DNA of 52,747 bases, taken from the NCBI GenBank assembly GCA_001799795.1, contig MGUD01000013.1, forward strand, positions 40,553 through 93,299, given 5' to 3'. This DNA comes from Elusimicrobia bacterium GWC2_61_19. GTDB lineage: Bacteria > Elusimicrobiota > Elusimicrobia > Elusimicrobiales > UBA9959. This document shows positions 36,676-45,884 of this stretch, in pieces. Within the stretch, counting starts at the first letter, position 1. Every line of letters begins with the position of its first letter. Position numbers and translations under genes: made by a program. Under the pieces are notes generated by a model. That model was given only the letters and a program-made list of their open reading frames with translations, was not told where the DNA came from and made no database searches.

Positions 36676-36720
36676 ACCTGACCCTCGAAGCCTTCCGTAA
36701 TAGTTGTCGCGGGAGGTTAA

Positions 36721-38328
36721 ATGCAGAAGAATCTTATACTTGCGGTTGTCCTGTCCTCGCTGGTCTATATCGGCTGGTACTCCTATGTAGAGAAAAAGCT
36801 GCCGCAGAAAGCACCGGCGGCCCCGCAGGCGCAGGCCTCCGCCCTGCAGGCTGCGCCGCAGCCGGCCGCCGCGGCCTCGGCAAAAGACGACCTGCTGCTG
36901 AAAGAAGCGCAGGCGTTGCTGCAGGAAGCCAGGGAGCAGAGCGCCGACGCCGACAAGAAAGGTTTCACCGTCCCCCGCAGGGCCGAGAAAGTGCTCGTCT
37001 CCGTCAAAGCGGGCAAGGCCGACCTCCTTTTCTACGCGCCCGACGCCTCCCTGTCCAGCGCGCTCTACCAGGGCCCCGTCGCCCCGGTGGAACTCGTCCC
37101 GAAGTCCGGCCGCGGCTTCTTCGCGACGAATTTTCCGGCCTTGCTTCAGTTGAGATCTAAAACCGCGAACGCGGTTGTCTTCTCCGCCAGCCTGCCCAAC
37201 GGCATAACCCTGACCAAAGAATTCGTCATCTCGCCCGACAACGGGCTGAACTCCATCCGCATTACGGCCGCTAACGCTTCCGGCCGCGCGCAGGTCCTGG
37301 CTCCGTGGGAACTCACCATCGGCCCCGGCCTCGACACGGTCAAGAGCGAAATGAAAGAGAACAAGGACCAGCTGAAAGCCGCGTACACTTTCCAGGAGAG
37401 CGGCAAAAAACATCCTACGTTCAAAGAACTGAAGGACGATCCGGCGCAGAACGACTGGGTATGGGCCGGCCTGAACAACCGCTACTTCCTCGCGGCCCTG
37501 GTTGGCGGCAATTTCGGCGACACCCGCCCGGTCAGACGCTTCCAGAAGGTGGGCGAGAACGAAAAGACACCGGAGCTGGTGGTGCCGGTGCCCGCCGCGG
37601 AACTTAAACCCGGCGAAACACGCACCTGGGAAACCCAGTTCTACCTCGGCCCCAAGGACTACGCCCTTCTGCAGAAACTCGGGTTCGGCCTGGACCGCTC
37701 GGTGGATTTCGGCTTCTTCGCGCCGCTGGCGAAACTGGCCGACTCCTCGCTGGTCTACTTCCACAAGCTCACCGGCAACTACGGCATCTCCATAATAATC
37801 CTCAGCGTCATCATCCAGCTGCTGCTGACCCCGCTCAGTTACAAGAGTTTCAAGGCCATGGCTGTGATGAAGAAGATCCAGCCGGAGATGCAGGCCATAC
37901 AGAAGCGCTACAAGGACGACCCCAAGCGCATGAACACTGAGGTCATGGACCTCTACAAGCGCCACGGCACCAACCCGCTGGGCGGCTGTCTGCCGATGCT
38001 GCTCCAGATCCCGGTCTTCTTCGCGCTGTTCACGGCGCTGCGCGGTTCCTGGAACCTGCACGGTGCGCCCTTCATCTTCTGGATAAAGGACCTGTCCGCC
38101 AAAGACCCCTTCTACGTGCTGCCTCTGGTAATGGGCGGCATCATGTTCCTGCAGCAGCACCTCAGCCCGCAGACCTCGGACCCTTCGCAGGCGGCCATGA
38201 TGAAGTGGATGCCGGTCATCTTCACCTTCATGTTCCTGACCTTCCCATCGGGCCTGGTGCTCTACTGGCTCATCAACAGCACCTGGGGTTTTGCCCAGAC
38301 CATGTACCTGCAGAAGAAAATGGCATAG
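36721..38328 (+). CDS. yidC: Membrane protein insertase YidC
   Basis: 535-aa inner-membrane insertase of the diderm form. A first membrane helix (LILAVVLSSLVYIGWY) is followed by an Ala/Gln-rich stretch and a large periplasmic beta domain (about 75-330). The conserved 60KD_IMP core has NYGISIIILSVIIQLLLTPL, the cytoplasmic hairpin MKKIQPEMQAIQKRYKDDPKRMN, and GGCLPMLLQIPVFFALFTAL. The periplasmic domain supports a Gram-negative-type envelope. GGGAGG lies 6 nt before the ATG. Confidence 0.97.
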   Translation: MQKNLILAVVLSSLVYIGWYSYVEKKLPQKAPAAPQAQASALQAAPQPAAAASAKDDLLLKEAQALLQEAREQSADADKKGFTVPRRAEKVLVSVKAGKADLLFYAPDASLSSALYQGPVAPVELVPKSGRGFFATNFPALLQLRSKTANAVVFSASLPNGITLTKEFVISPDNGLNSIRITAANASGRAQVLAPWELTIGPGLDTVKSEMKENKDQLKAAYTFQESGKKHPTFKELKDDPAQNDWVWAGLNNRYFLAALVGGNFGDTRPVRRFQKVGENEKTPELVVPVPAAELKPGETRTWETQFYLGPKDYALLQKLGFGLDRSVDFGFFAPLAKLADSSLVYFHKLTGNYGISIIILSVIIQLLLTPLSYKSFKAMAVMKKIQPEMQAIQKRYKDDPKRMNTEVMDLYKRHGTNPLGGCLPMLLQIPVFFALFTALRGSWNLHGAPFIFWIKDLSAKDPFYVLPLVMGGIMFLQQHLSPQTSDPSQAAMMKWMPVIFTFMFLTFPSGLVLYWLINSTWGFAQTMYLQKKMA

Positions 38329-38361
38329 TTTTTTTAACTGAACGACTAGGAGACATCCAAA

Positions 38362-39429
38362 ATGAGAGAGACAAAGACAGAAGCTAAAACGATACAGGAC
38401 GCCGTGGAAAAAGGCCTGGCTGAAATGGGCCTGCGGCGCGATCAGGTTGAAGTAGTAGTGGTCAGCGAAGGGACCAAGGGCTTCCTCGGCATAGGCGCCA
38501 AGAAGGCCTGCGTTATTTTAAGGGAAAAGCGCTGGACCAGCGGCCGCGGCGACGAGCAGCCCCGCGAGAACCGCGGCGGCGGACGCGGCGGACGGCGGGA
38601 CGGACGCGGCGGACGCGGCGGCGACAGGGGCAACGGCCCCCGGCGCGACAGCCGGCCCTCTTCTTCGTCGGCCCCCAGGCGCCCAGGCCGTTACGGCTAC
38701 GAAGACGCCAGACTGCCCCCGCCGGAAGAAGCCCGCGGCGGCGCCGAAGGCCACTACAGCGAACAGAGGCGCCCTTCCCGCGAAGACCGCCCCAGGATCG
38801 AGCGCGCCTACAAGGAAGAACCCCTCGGCGCCGACTACATAGCGCTCCAGCCCGCCCAGGACCCGGTCGAGCACGCCAAGGCGGCCCTCCTGAAAATGGT
38901 ATCCCTGATGGGCATGGAAGCCACCGTGACGGAAGCCCGCCTGGACTCGGCCGAAAACCTGCTGTTCATCCGGTTCGACTGCGCCGATTCCGCGGCCTTC
39001 ACCGAAGATAACGGCCGCGGCCTGCAGGCCCTGCAGTTCGTGCTTAACTCCATAGTCAGCCGCAAGCGCGAGCCGCACCTGGCCCTGCGCCTGGACACCG
39101 GCGGCTACTGGGACAGCAAAGAGAAGGAAATTGCGGCCCGCGTGGAAGAGGCCGTCAAAGAAGTTAAAAATACGGACAGGCCGAGCCGCCTGGACCCTAT
39201 GCCCGCCTCCATGCGCAAGATAGTGCACAACCTTATAAAAGCGAACTACCCCGACATGGAGACCGTCTCCGAGGGTGAAGGCCGCTGGCGCAAGGTCGTT
39301 ATCCGCAAAGTGGAGACCCGGACCCAGGAAGCGCAGCAGCCCGCGGAGGCGCAGCCTGTGGAAGCGCAGCCTGTGGAAACACAGCCCGCCGAAGCGCAGC
39401 CGGCTGAGCAGACGACCGAGCAGAAATAA
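38362..39429 (+). CDS. jag: Jag/KhpB-type RNA-binding protein with RG-rich linker
   Basis: 355 aa. The Jag_N domain at residues 5-55 includes VSEGTKGFLGIGAKKACV. An unusual linker of about 100 residues rich in Arg and Gly (repeated GRGGR-type units), then Pro/Ser, comes next. The KH domain (about 170-240) and R3H domain with the MRKIVH motif (about 275-330) follow. The C-terminal tail is made of PAEAQPVE-like repeats. KhpB proteins bind RNA and affect cell elongation. GGAG precedes the ATG. It lies downstream of yidC as usual, and a terminator follows. Confidence 0.92.
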   Translation: MRETKTEAKTIQDAVEKGLAEMGLRRDQVEVVVVSEGTKGFLGIGAKKACVILREKRWTSGRGDEQPRENRGGGRGGRRDGRGGRGGDRGNGPRRDSRPSSSSAPRRPGRYGYEDARLPPPEEARGGAEGHYSEQRRPSREDRPRIERAYKEEPLGADYIALQPAQDPVEHAKAALLKMVSLMGMEATVTEARLDSAENLLFIRFDCADSAAFTEDNGRGLQALQFVLNSIVSRKREPHLALRLDTGGYWDSKEKEIAARVEEAVKEVKNTDRPSRLDPMPASMRKIVHNLIKANYPDMETVSEGEGRWRKVVIRKVETRTQEAQQPAEAQPVEAQPVETQPAEAQPAEQTTEQK

Positions 39430-39446
39430 GACTTGCACGGCCGCAC

Positions 39447-39485
39447 CGGCGTGACGGCTCCATAGCCGTCACGCCGTTTGTTTTT
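39447..39485 (+). terminator. Intrinsic terminator between jag and mnmE
   Basis: CGGCGTGACGGCT pairs perfectly with AGCCGTCACGCCG (13 bp, 4-nt loop) and is followed by TTTGTTTTT. The mnmE SD (AAGGA) begins 2 nt after the T-run and the ATG 9 nt after it, so mnmE needs readthrough from this transcript or another promoter. Confidence 0.88.
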
Positions 39486-39493
39486 AAGGAACC

Positions 39494-40864
39494 ATGAAAC
39501 TGCCCGAGACCAACGACACCATAGTCGCCCAGGCCACCCCGCCGGGAGCCGGGGCCCTGGCGGTCATACGCCTCTCCGGGCCCGGGGCCTTCGGCGCTGC
39601 CGCCTCTTTCCTTTCGCCCGCCCCGGCCGAACCGGCCCACAGGTCGGCGCGGATGCTGGCCGTTAAGGACGGCGCGCGCCTGGTGGACAGGGCGGTGGTG
39701 GTGTTCTACCGCGGCCCGGCCAGTTATACCGGGCAGGACACCGTTGAGATCTCCTGCCACGGCTCTCCTTATATTATACGGACCATCATGAACCTGGCCC
39801 TGCGCGGCGGCGCCCGGCCCGCCGGTCCCGGCGAATTCACGCTGAGGGCGTTCCTCAACGGCAAGCTGGACCTGACCCAGGCGGAAGCCGTCGGGGAACT
39901 CATAGCCGCCGGGTCCGCGGGGGCCCACCGGGCGGCCATAACCCAGGTGGAAGGGGCGGTCTCTCAGCGGGTGCGCGGCATAAAGGCTTCCCTGGTAAAC
40001 CTCCTTGCGGAACTGGAAGTCCGCCTGGATGACTCCTACGAGGAAATACCCGCCCTGCAGATAAAGGATTTCGCCCTGCGCGCGGCCGCCGCCCTGGCGG
40101 AAACGCGCGAACTGGCCGACGGCTTCGAAGCGGGGCGGGGGATAAAGGAAGGCACCAGGGTAGTTATAACCGGGGCGCCCAACTCAGGCAAGTCGTCGCT
40201 GCTCAACGCCCTCCTCGGCTACGACCGGGCCATGGTCTCGCGCGAGGCTGGCACTACCCGCGACACGCTGGAAGCGGAGTTGGAGCTCGACGGTTTCTCC
40301 GTTATATTCACCGATACCGCCGGTCTTAACGCCCGGGCTGCCTCGCGCCTGGAGCGGGAAGGCATGCGGCGGGCCGCCAAGGCCATAGAAAGGGCCGACG
40401 CCGTAGTCCTCGTCAGCGACGGGTCCGTAGAGGAAACCGCCAGCGACCGCAAGGCGGAAAAAGAAGCCGCGCGCCTGGCCGCCGGCGCCAGGCTGATACG
40501 GGTGATCAACAAAGCCGACCTGCCCCTGAAAAGAACGCCGCGGGGCAAGGACCGCCTTAAGATCTCGGCGAAGACGGGCGCCGGCCTGCCCGGCCTCAAA
40601 GCCCTGCTCGTGGCCGAACAGAAGAAGACCTTCCGCGACGGGGCCCAGGCCATAGTCACCTCCGCCAGGCACTTCGCCGCGCTGGCGGCGGCGGGCTCGG
40701 AGCTGACCGCGCTCACGGCCCTCTTCAGAAAGAAAAACCCGCCCGCCGAGCTGGCGGCGGAACATCTGCGCGGAGCGCTGAACGAACTGGCCGCGATCCT
40801 CGGGGAAACCGCGCCGGAAGAGGTGCTGGCGGACATTTTCTGCAAGTTCTGCGTCGGCAAGTGA
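39494..40864 (+). CDS. mnmE: tRNA uridine-5-carboxymethylaminomethyl modification GTPase
   Basis: Works with MnmG on the wobble U34 of tRNAs. The N-terminal tetrahydrofolate-binding domain starts DTIVAQATPPGAGALAVIRLSG. The inserted G domain has GAPNSGKSSL, DTAGL and NKAD. The C-terminal FCKFCVGK carries the conserved Cys of the family. Length is 456 aa. Its partner mnmG is two genes downstream. AAGGA lies 3 nt before the ATG. Confidence 0.96.
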   Translation: MKLPETNDTIVAQATPPGAGALAVIRLSGPGAFGAAASFLSPAPAEPAHRSARMLAVKDGARLVDRAVVVFYRGPASYTGQDTVEISCHGSPYIIRTIMNLALRGGARPAGPGEFTLRAFLNGKLDLTQAEAVGELIAAGSAGAHRAAITQVEGAVSQRVRGIKASLVNLLAELEVRLDDSYEEIPALQIKDFALRAAAALAETRELADGFEAGRGIKEGTRVVITGAPNSGKSSLLNALLGYDRAMVSREAGTTRDTLEAELELDGFSVIFTDTAGLNARAASRLEREGMRRAAKAIERADAVVLVSDGSVEETASDRKAEKEAARLAAGARLIRVINKADLPLKRTPRGKDRLKISAKTGAGLPGLKALLVAEQKKTFRDGAQAIVTSARHFAALAAAGSELTALTALFRKKNPPAELAAEHLRGALNELAAILGETAPEEVLADIFCKFCVGK

Positions 40865-40869
40865 CCCTT

Positions 40870-41631
40870 ATGCTAAAGAACATTTTTCCGGTAAAACTGA
40901 TATTCAGGCCGGCCGAAGCGTTTACGGAGCTGACCGAAGGCCGCACCGGCTGGGCCTGGCCGCTCGCCCTCTACACAGCGGCCACCCTGGCCACCGCAGC
41001 TCTGCTGGCCGCCGCCCCGGCAGAATTCCTGGAGGCGGGGTCAGGCGGCCTGCCGCCGCCCGCCGGCGGCTTCGCCGTTTATTTAATCACCGGCCTGCCG
41101 GGAGGGCTCGCCTTCGCTTTTTTCTCCTGCGCCCTGCTGACCGGCTTCGCCTCCGTCCTCAGGACGGGCCGGCTGATGCTGCGCGTGCCGCTGCCGACGG
41201 CCATTACCGCGATCTACGCTTTTTTCTTCATAGCGCGGTACAACGCCCGCTCCGGCGGCCCGCTGGGCTGGGCCGTGGCCGCCGCCGCCCTCGGCCTGGC
41301 GGCCTGGGCAGCGCTGCGCGATCCGCGCGCCTATCTGCAGCTGGTAAAAGCTTTCCTGTCCTTGTCGGTCTTCTCGGCGGCGGCGGGGCTGGCCGGCGCC
41401 GCGGCCCTGCTGGCCGGTGCTCCTGAAGTCTACAAAGCGGCCGAGTATACCTTCTCTTTAATCTCGATCATCTGGCTTATAAGGGCCGCGGCGGCAGTGA
41501 CGGGCCTTTCGGCGGCCAGGGCCTGCGCGGCGGCGGTCCCGGCGCTGCTGGGCGCGGCGGCCTTCTCTTTTTCGCTGCTGGTGCTGGGCCTGGTGGGACC
41601 GGGCGTTTTCCAGCTGCTGCTGCTGATGTAA
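40870..41631 (+). CDS. Polytopic membrane protein, possibly Yip1-like
   Basis: About 253 aa, Ala/Leu/Gly-rich, with five to six predicted membrane segments. No catalytic motif is visible. The N-terminal KNIFPVKLIFRPAEAFTEL followed by membrane helices recalls the Yip1-domain family seen in bacteria, but this is tentative. Starts are possible at ATG 40870 or at GTG 40861, which overlaps the mnmE stop. Its place between mnmE and mnmG, with 4 nt to the latter, means it is co-transcribed with tRNA-modification genes. No functional link is evident. Confidence 0.7.
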   Translation: MLKNIFPVKLIFRPAEAFTELTEGRTGWAWPLALYTAATLATAALLAAAPAEFLEAGSGGLPPPAGGFAVYLITGLPGGLAFAFFSCALLTGFASVLRTGRLMLRVPLPTAITAIYAFFFIARYNARSGGPLGWAVAAAALGLAAWAALRDPRAYLQLVKAFLSLSVFSAAAGLAGAAALLAGAPEVYKAAEYTFSLISIIWLIRAAAAVTGLSAARACAAAVPALLGAAAFSFSLLVLGLVGPGVFQLLLLM

Positions 41632-41635
41632 TGCT

Positions 41636-43396
41636 ATGACAGCTTTCAACTACCCTGACCAGTTCGACGTTATCGTGATCGGCGGCGGCCACGCCGGCTG
41701 CGAAGCCGCGCTGGCGGCGGCGCGCCTGGGCGCGAAGACCCTCCTGCTGACCCAGGACCTCGACACCATAGCGGCTATGTCCTGCAACCCTTCCATCGGC
41801 GGCGTGGGCAAGGGCCAGTTGGTGCGGGAAATAGACGCGCTCGGCGGGGAAATGGCCAAAGCAACGGATATTTCCATGCTGAGCTGCCACATGCTCAACA
41901 CCTCCAAGGGGGCGGCCGTGCGCTCGCCGCGCGCGCAGTGCGACAAGAAAATGTACCAGGCGGCCATGAAGCACGCGCTCGAGCGGCAGCCCGGCCTCCG
42001 GGTGCTGCAGGACGAAGCCGCCGCCATCCTGACCAAAGCCGGCCGCGCAACCGGCGTGGCCACCGCGCGCGGCACCCGCTACGCCTCGCGGACGGTGGTA
42101 CTGACGGCCGGCACCTTCCTGCGCGGCCTTATCCACATAGGCCTGGACACTTTTCCCGGCGGGCGGTACAACCATCCGCCCAGCGCCCTACTTTCAAAAA
42201 GCCTGGCCGGACTGGGCTTCAAGCTCGGGCGCCTCAAGACCGGCACGCCCATGCGCCTGCACGCGCGCAGCCTGGACCTGTCCAAATGCGAAAGGCAGGC
42301 CCCGGATTCCCCGGCGGAGCCCTTCTCCCATTTCACCGCGAAGATCCAGAACCCGCTGCTGCCCTGCTGGCTCACGCGCACCAATGCCGCCACGGCCGCC
42401 GCCATCAAGGCCGGCCTGCACCGGTCGCCCCTCTACAGCGGCAAGATAAATTCCACCGGGCCGCGCTACTGCCCCTCCATCGAGGACAAGGTGGTAAAGT
42501 TCCCGCACCACGGGGCTCACCACCTGTTCCTGGAGCCGGAAGGTTTCAACACCGAAGAGTATTACGTGAACGGCCTGTCGACCAGCCTGCCGGAGGAAAC
42601 GCAGGAGGAGATCGTCCGCTCCGTGCCCGGGCTGGAGAAAGCCGAGATCATGCGCCCCGGCTACGCCATCGAATACGATTATTGCGACCCGTCCCAGCTG
42701 GACTACAACCTGGAGACGCGGCCCGTGCCGGGGCTTTTCATGGCCGGTCAGGTGAACGGGACCACCGGTTACGAGGAAGCCGCGGGCCAGGGGCTTATCG
42801 CGGGCGTCAACGCCGCTCTTAAGGCCCTGGGCAAAGCCCCGCTTATCCTGCGCCGCGACGAGGCCTACCTGGGCGTGATGATAGACGACCTGGTCTCGAA
42901 AGGCGTGGACGAGCCCTACCGGATCTTCACTTCGCGCGCCGAATACCGCCTGATGCTCCGCTCCGATAACGCCGACCTGCGCCTGGCGCCCCGCGGTTTC
43001 GAACTGGGCCTGCTCAACCCGGCGCTGCGCAGGAACTTCGAAGGCTACAAGACGGCCGTAGAAACCCTGCTGGCGGGGGGAAAGCCCGAACCGTTGCCGC
43101 GCGGCCCGTGGAAGCTCTCCAAAGCGCGCGCCACCGCGGCCATAGAAAAGACCTACGCTATTTACATCGAGCGCAACAGGAAGGAAGCCGAAAGGATGAA
43201 GAAGTTCGAGCACCTGCGCATCCCGGAGGACTTCGACTACCCGGCCGTCAAAGCCCTGCCCAACGAAGCCCGCCACAAGCTGGCGAAGAACAAGCCGGGC
43301 ACGCTGGCCCAGGCGGGCCGCATCCCCGGGGTGACCCCCGCGGACATACAACTGCTGTGGGTGCTGCTGGAAAAGCGCCGGAGAGAGGCGGATTAA
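41636..43396 (+). CDS. mnmG: tRNA uridine-5-carboxymethylaminomethyl modification enzyme
   Basis: FAD-dependent partner of MnmE. The N-terminal FAD loop VIGGGHAGCEAALAAARLG, the MSCNPSIGGVGKGQLVREID block, LNTSKGAAVRSPRAQ and GRLKTGTPMRL are all diagnostic. FMAGQVNGTTGYEEAAGQG lies near residue 365. The C-terminal domain ends in VTPADIQLLWVLLEKRRRE. At 586 aa it is somewhat shorter than the common 620, with the core intact. Confidence 0.96.
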   Translation: MTAFNYPDQFDVIVIGGGHAGCEAALAAARLGAKTLLLTQDLDTIAAMSCNPSIGGVGKGQLVREIDALGGEMAKATDISMLSCHMLNTSKGAAVRSPRAQCDKKMYQAAMKHALERQPGLRVLQDEAAAILTKAGRATGVATARGTRYASRTVVLTAGTFLRGLIHIGLDTFPGGRYNHPPSALLSKSLAGLGFKLGRLKTGTPMRLHARSLDLSKCERQAPDSPAEPFSHFTAKIQNPLLPCWLTRTNAATAAAIKAGLHRSPLYSGKINSTGPRYCPSIEDKVVKFPHHGAHHLFLEPEGFNTEEYYVNGLSTSLPEETQEEIVRSVPGLEKAEIMRPGYAIEYDYCDPSQLDYNLETRPVPGLFMAGQVNGTTGYEEAAGQGLIAGVNAALKALGKAPLILRRDEAYLGVMIDDLVSKGVDEPYRIFTSRAEYRLMLRSDNADLRLAPRGFELGLLNPALRRNFEGYKTAVETLLAGGKPEPLPRGPWKLSKARATAAIEKTYAIYIERNRKEAERMKKFEHLRIPEDFDYPAVKALPNEARHKLAKNKPGTLAQAGRIPGVTPADIQLLWVLLEKRRREAD

Positions 43397-43400
43397 AATT

Positions 43401-44060
43401 ATGAACGAAGCCGTCGTAAAGACCTTAGAGACCTGGCAGCTGAAGCTCACGGACGAAAGCCTGCGCAAGCTGGACGTCTTCTCCTCCGTGCTCAGGGAGA
43501 AGAACGCCGTCCAGAACCTCGTGTCCAGGACCGACGAGCCGCAGCTCTGGGAGCGCCATATCCTGGATTCGCTGGCCGCCGCCGCGCTGCTGCGCCGGCG
43601 GCTCAGGCCGGGCGCGCTGGTGGCCGACGCGGGCTCGGGCGCGGGGTTCCCCGGCCTGGCGCTGGCGGCGGCGCTGGAAGAATTCAATTTCCAGCTGCTG
43701 GATTCGCGCGTCAGGCGCTGCGACTTCCTGAGCGAGGCGGCCGCCGCCATGGGCGCCCGCAACGTCGCGGTCTTCAACCGGCGGGTCGGCGAAGGCGGCC
43801 CCGGCAGCGAGACCCGCTACGCGGCCGTGATCGAGCGCGCGATGGGACAGCTTGAAAACATCCTGCCCCAATGCTTAAATATACTGGTTAAGGGCGGAAG
43901 CTTCCTGGCCTGGCAGAGCGCCGCCCAGCTGGCGCAGCCCCGGCCGGCGGTAGAGGCCGCCCTGGCAAAAGCGCGGGGGGAACTTTCGGAAACTTTCTCC
44001 TACAGGCTGCCGGGAGAAGCGGGCGACCGCCATATACTTGTTTTCACGAAGCGGCAGTAA
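43401..44060 (+). CDS. rsmG: 16S rRNA (guanine(527)-N7)-methyltransferase
   Basis: SAM-dependent methyltransferase of the GidB family, 219 aa. QNLVSRTDEPQLWERHILDSL near residue 38 and ADAGSGAGFPGLALA near 74 (SAM loop) are diagnostic. VIERAMGQLENIL and the FLAWQS strand follow. It starts 4 nt after mnmG, the classical gidA-gidB pair. Confidence 0.94.
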   Translation: MNEAVVKTLETWQLKLTDESLRKLDVFSSVLREKNAVQNLVSRTDEPQLWERHILDSLAAAALLRRRLRPGALVADAGSGAGFPGLALAAALEEFNFQLLDSRVRRCDFLSEAAAAMGARNVAVFNRRVGEGGPGSETRYAAVIERAMGQLENILPQCLNILVKGGSFLAWQSAAQLAQPRPAVEAALAKARGELSETFSYRLPGEAGDRHILVFTKRQ

Positions 44061-44078
44061 ATTTAACCCGGGAGACTT

Positions 44079-44588
44079 ATGCACATACTGAATTATTACT
44101 TCACGCCCTTCGCCGTCATACTGATACTCTTCGCCATCTTCTTCTCGGAGCCGGAGCCCTTCGTCACCTACGCTTCCTTCTCCATACTGGCGGCGGCCTT
44201 CGCCGCCAACTACTGGCTGGGCAAGAACGTCTACCGCTTCATGCGCTGGAGCCGCGCCGTCACCGTCTGGATAAACCTGGGCGTCAGCGCCGTCCTTTTC
44301 TACCTGCTGTCCCCGTACTGGGCCCCCATGTGGCTGCTCTTCCTCACCGCGCCGTCCGCCAGCGCCATGTACATGAAAAAATGGCAGGTTTTCCTGACGG
44401 CCCTCGCCGCGTCCGGCCTTATGCTCGCCCTGTACTATATCCGCGCCGTGGCCTACGGCGAAGGCGGCGGCATGGGCGCCCAGCTCTGGGGCATGGCGGC
44501 CACGCAGGCCGTTTTCATAATCTTCTTCTCGATGTTCACGTCGGCCATGGCCGAGATGATAGTAAAGGTGCGCGACTCGCAGCGGTAG
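44079..44588 (+). CDS. Small polytopic membrane protein of unknown function
   Basis: 169 aa with about five hydrophobic helices and no recognised motif. The N-terminus enters the membrane at once (YYFTPFAVILILFAIFF). A MRWSRAVTVWINLGVSAVLF segment is in the middle, and a last helix precedes the charged tail KVRDSQR. GGGAGA lies just before the ATG. It follows rsmG and precedes a membrane-anchored peptidase gene on the same strand. Confidence 0.75.
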   Translation: MHILNYYFTPFAVILILFAIFFSEPEPFVTYASFSILAAAFAANYWLGKNVYRFMRWSRAVTVWINLGVSAVLFYLLSPYWAPMWLLFLTAPSASAMYMKKWQVFLTALAASGLMLALYYIRAVAYGEGGGMGAQLWGMAATQAVFIIFFSMFTSAMAEMIVKVRDSQR

Positions 44589-44639
44589 CGGCCGGTGTCC
44601 TGGAGCTGCGGAACTCCCGGACCGTTAGTTCCCTTAACG

Positions 44640-45758
44640 ATGGATATTCTTTCTAAACTGCGTATAGTCTTCTGGGGCCTGGTACTAGGGCTCTGGGGGC
44701 TTTTTATGTACCAGTACATGAACGAAGATATGTCCATGCTCAAGAAGTTCAAGATAGGCAAGAACCCGCTGTCGTCCGCCTCCTCGCCCGCCGCCGTGCT
44801 CAAGCGCAACCTCCAGAACCCGCAGCTCCCGCCGGCCCAGCCGGCCTACCCGGGAGTCCCGCAAACCCCGGCGCCGCTGCCCCCGCAAAGTTCCATGAAC
44901 CTGGTCAGGCCCGGCTCCGACATAAAAGATATTCCCGCCGCCGGTATGATGCCGGAGCATTCGGAGGGGGAAAGGATCGCCATCCCCGCCGGGCGCGCCG
45001 GCGGCGAAGAGCGCTACCCGCCGGCCCCCGGGGGCTTCGCCATGAAGGTGACGCGGCACTTCGTGGTGTACGAGGAAGGCTCCGAAGTCTCGGACGAACT
45101 GCAGGAAACGGTGGAAGCCCTGCACGGCAACATCATGCTCGACCTGGTGGCCTTCTCGCCGTGGTCGCGCGAAAAGAAAGTCTTCATTTTTTTCTCGCAG
45201 AGCCAGGACACCTACCGGCGCATCACGGGCCGGCCGGCCTGGTCCGGCGGCGCCGCGTCCCTGAGCGAACGCAAGATCTACCTCTACAAGAGCGACGAGG
45301 CCTTCGGCATACTGGCGCACGAACTCACCCATATTTATTTCGACAGCTTTTTTCCCGCCTCCAACCCCAGCCCGCTCTGGCTGAGCGAAGGCGTGGCCAC
45401 CTACATACAGTCCGAACGCGGCTTCTCCACGCCGGCCTGGCTGTCCCAGAACCTGGCGCTGCTCCAGCGCGGCAACGGCTTTAAACTGGGGGATATGGTG
45501 CGCATCGAGAACCTGCAGGGCGCCGACGAGGACAACGTGCGCCTCTGGTACGCCCAGTCCTACAGCGTGGTCCGCTTCCTGATGAACCTGAAAGCCGGCG
45601 ACGCCTTCTACGTTTTCTGCAAGAACCTGCGGGAGGGGAAACCGGCGGCGCAGTCGCTTTACCAGGCCTACGGTATGCCCTACAACAAACTTTCCTCCCT
45701 TGAATACGCCTGGCGCTACGACCTTAAGACCGGCAAGATCTCCGGCATTAACAGATAA
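44640..45758 (+). CDS. Membrane-anchored gluzincin metallopeptidase (peptidase MA family)
   Basis: 372 aa from the ATG at 44640. One N-terminal membrane helix (RIVFWGLVLGLWGLFMYQY) is followed by a Pro-rich linker (about 60-100) and a periplasmic catalytic domain. The zinc site is HEXXH with H227, E228 and H231 (LAHELTH). The third ligand E250 in WLSEGVATY is 18 residues after the last His, the gluzincin spacing. It resembles bacterial peptidase MA-like proteins; the substrate is unknown. The frame also opens from a GTG at 44595, but with no SD and no signal features. A strong terminator follows. Confidence 0.85.
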   Translation: MDILSKLRIVFWGLVLGLWGLFMYQYMNEDMSMLKKFKIGKNPLSSASSPAAVLKRNLQNPQLPPAQPAYPGVPQTPAPLPPQSSMNLVRPGSDIKDIPAAGMMPEHSEGERIAIPAGRAGGEERYPPAPGGFAMKVTRHFVVYEEGSEVSDELQETVEALHGNIMLDLVAFSPWSREKKVFIFFSQSQDTYRRITGRPAWSGGAASLSERKIYLYKSDEAFGILAHELTHIYFDSFFPASNPSPLWLSEGVATYIQSERGFSTPAWLSQNLALLQRGNGFKLGDMVRIENLQGADEDNVRLWYAQSYSVVRFLMNLKAGDAFYVFCKNLREGKPAAQSLYQAYGMPYNKLSSLEYAWRYDLKTGKISGINR

Positions 45759-45789
45759 CCTTCCCGCCTTATTATATATTCCTATATAT

Positions 45790-45820
45790 AGGGGTTGATA
45801 TAAATCAACCCCTGTTTTTT
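45790..45820 (+). terminator. Intrinsic terminator ending the rpmH-peptidase series
   Basis: AGGGGTTGAT pairs perfectly with ATCAACCCCT around ATAA and is followed by GTTTTTT. It separates this series from the mraZ promoter. Confidence 0.93.
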
Positions 45821-45884
45821 GCCTTTTCATCCTCCCCCTGAATACAAAATATACAGCTAGAACAAGCTCTTTTTGCCCAAGGTA

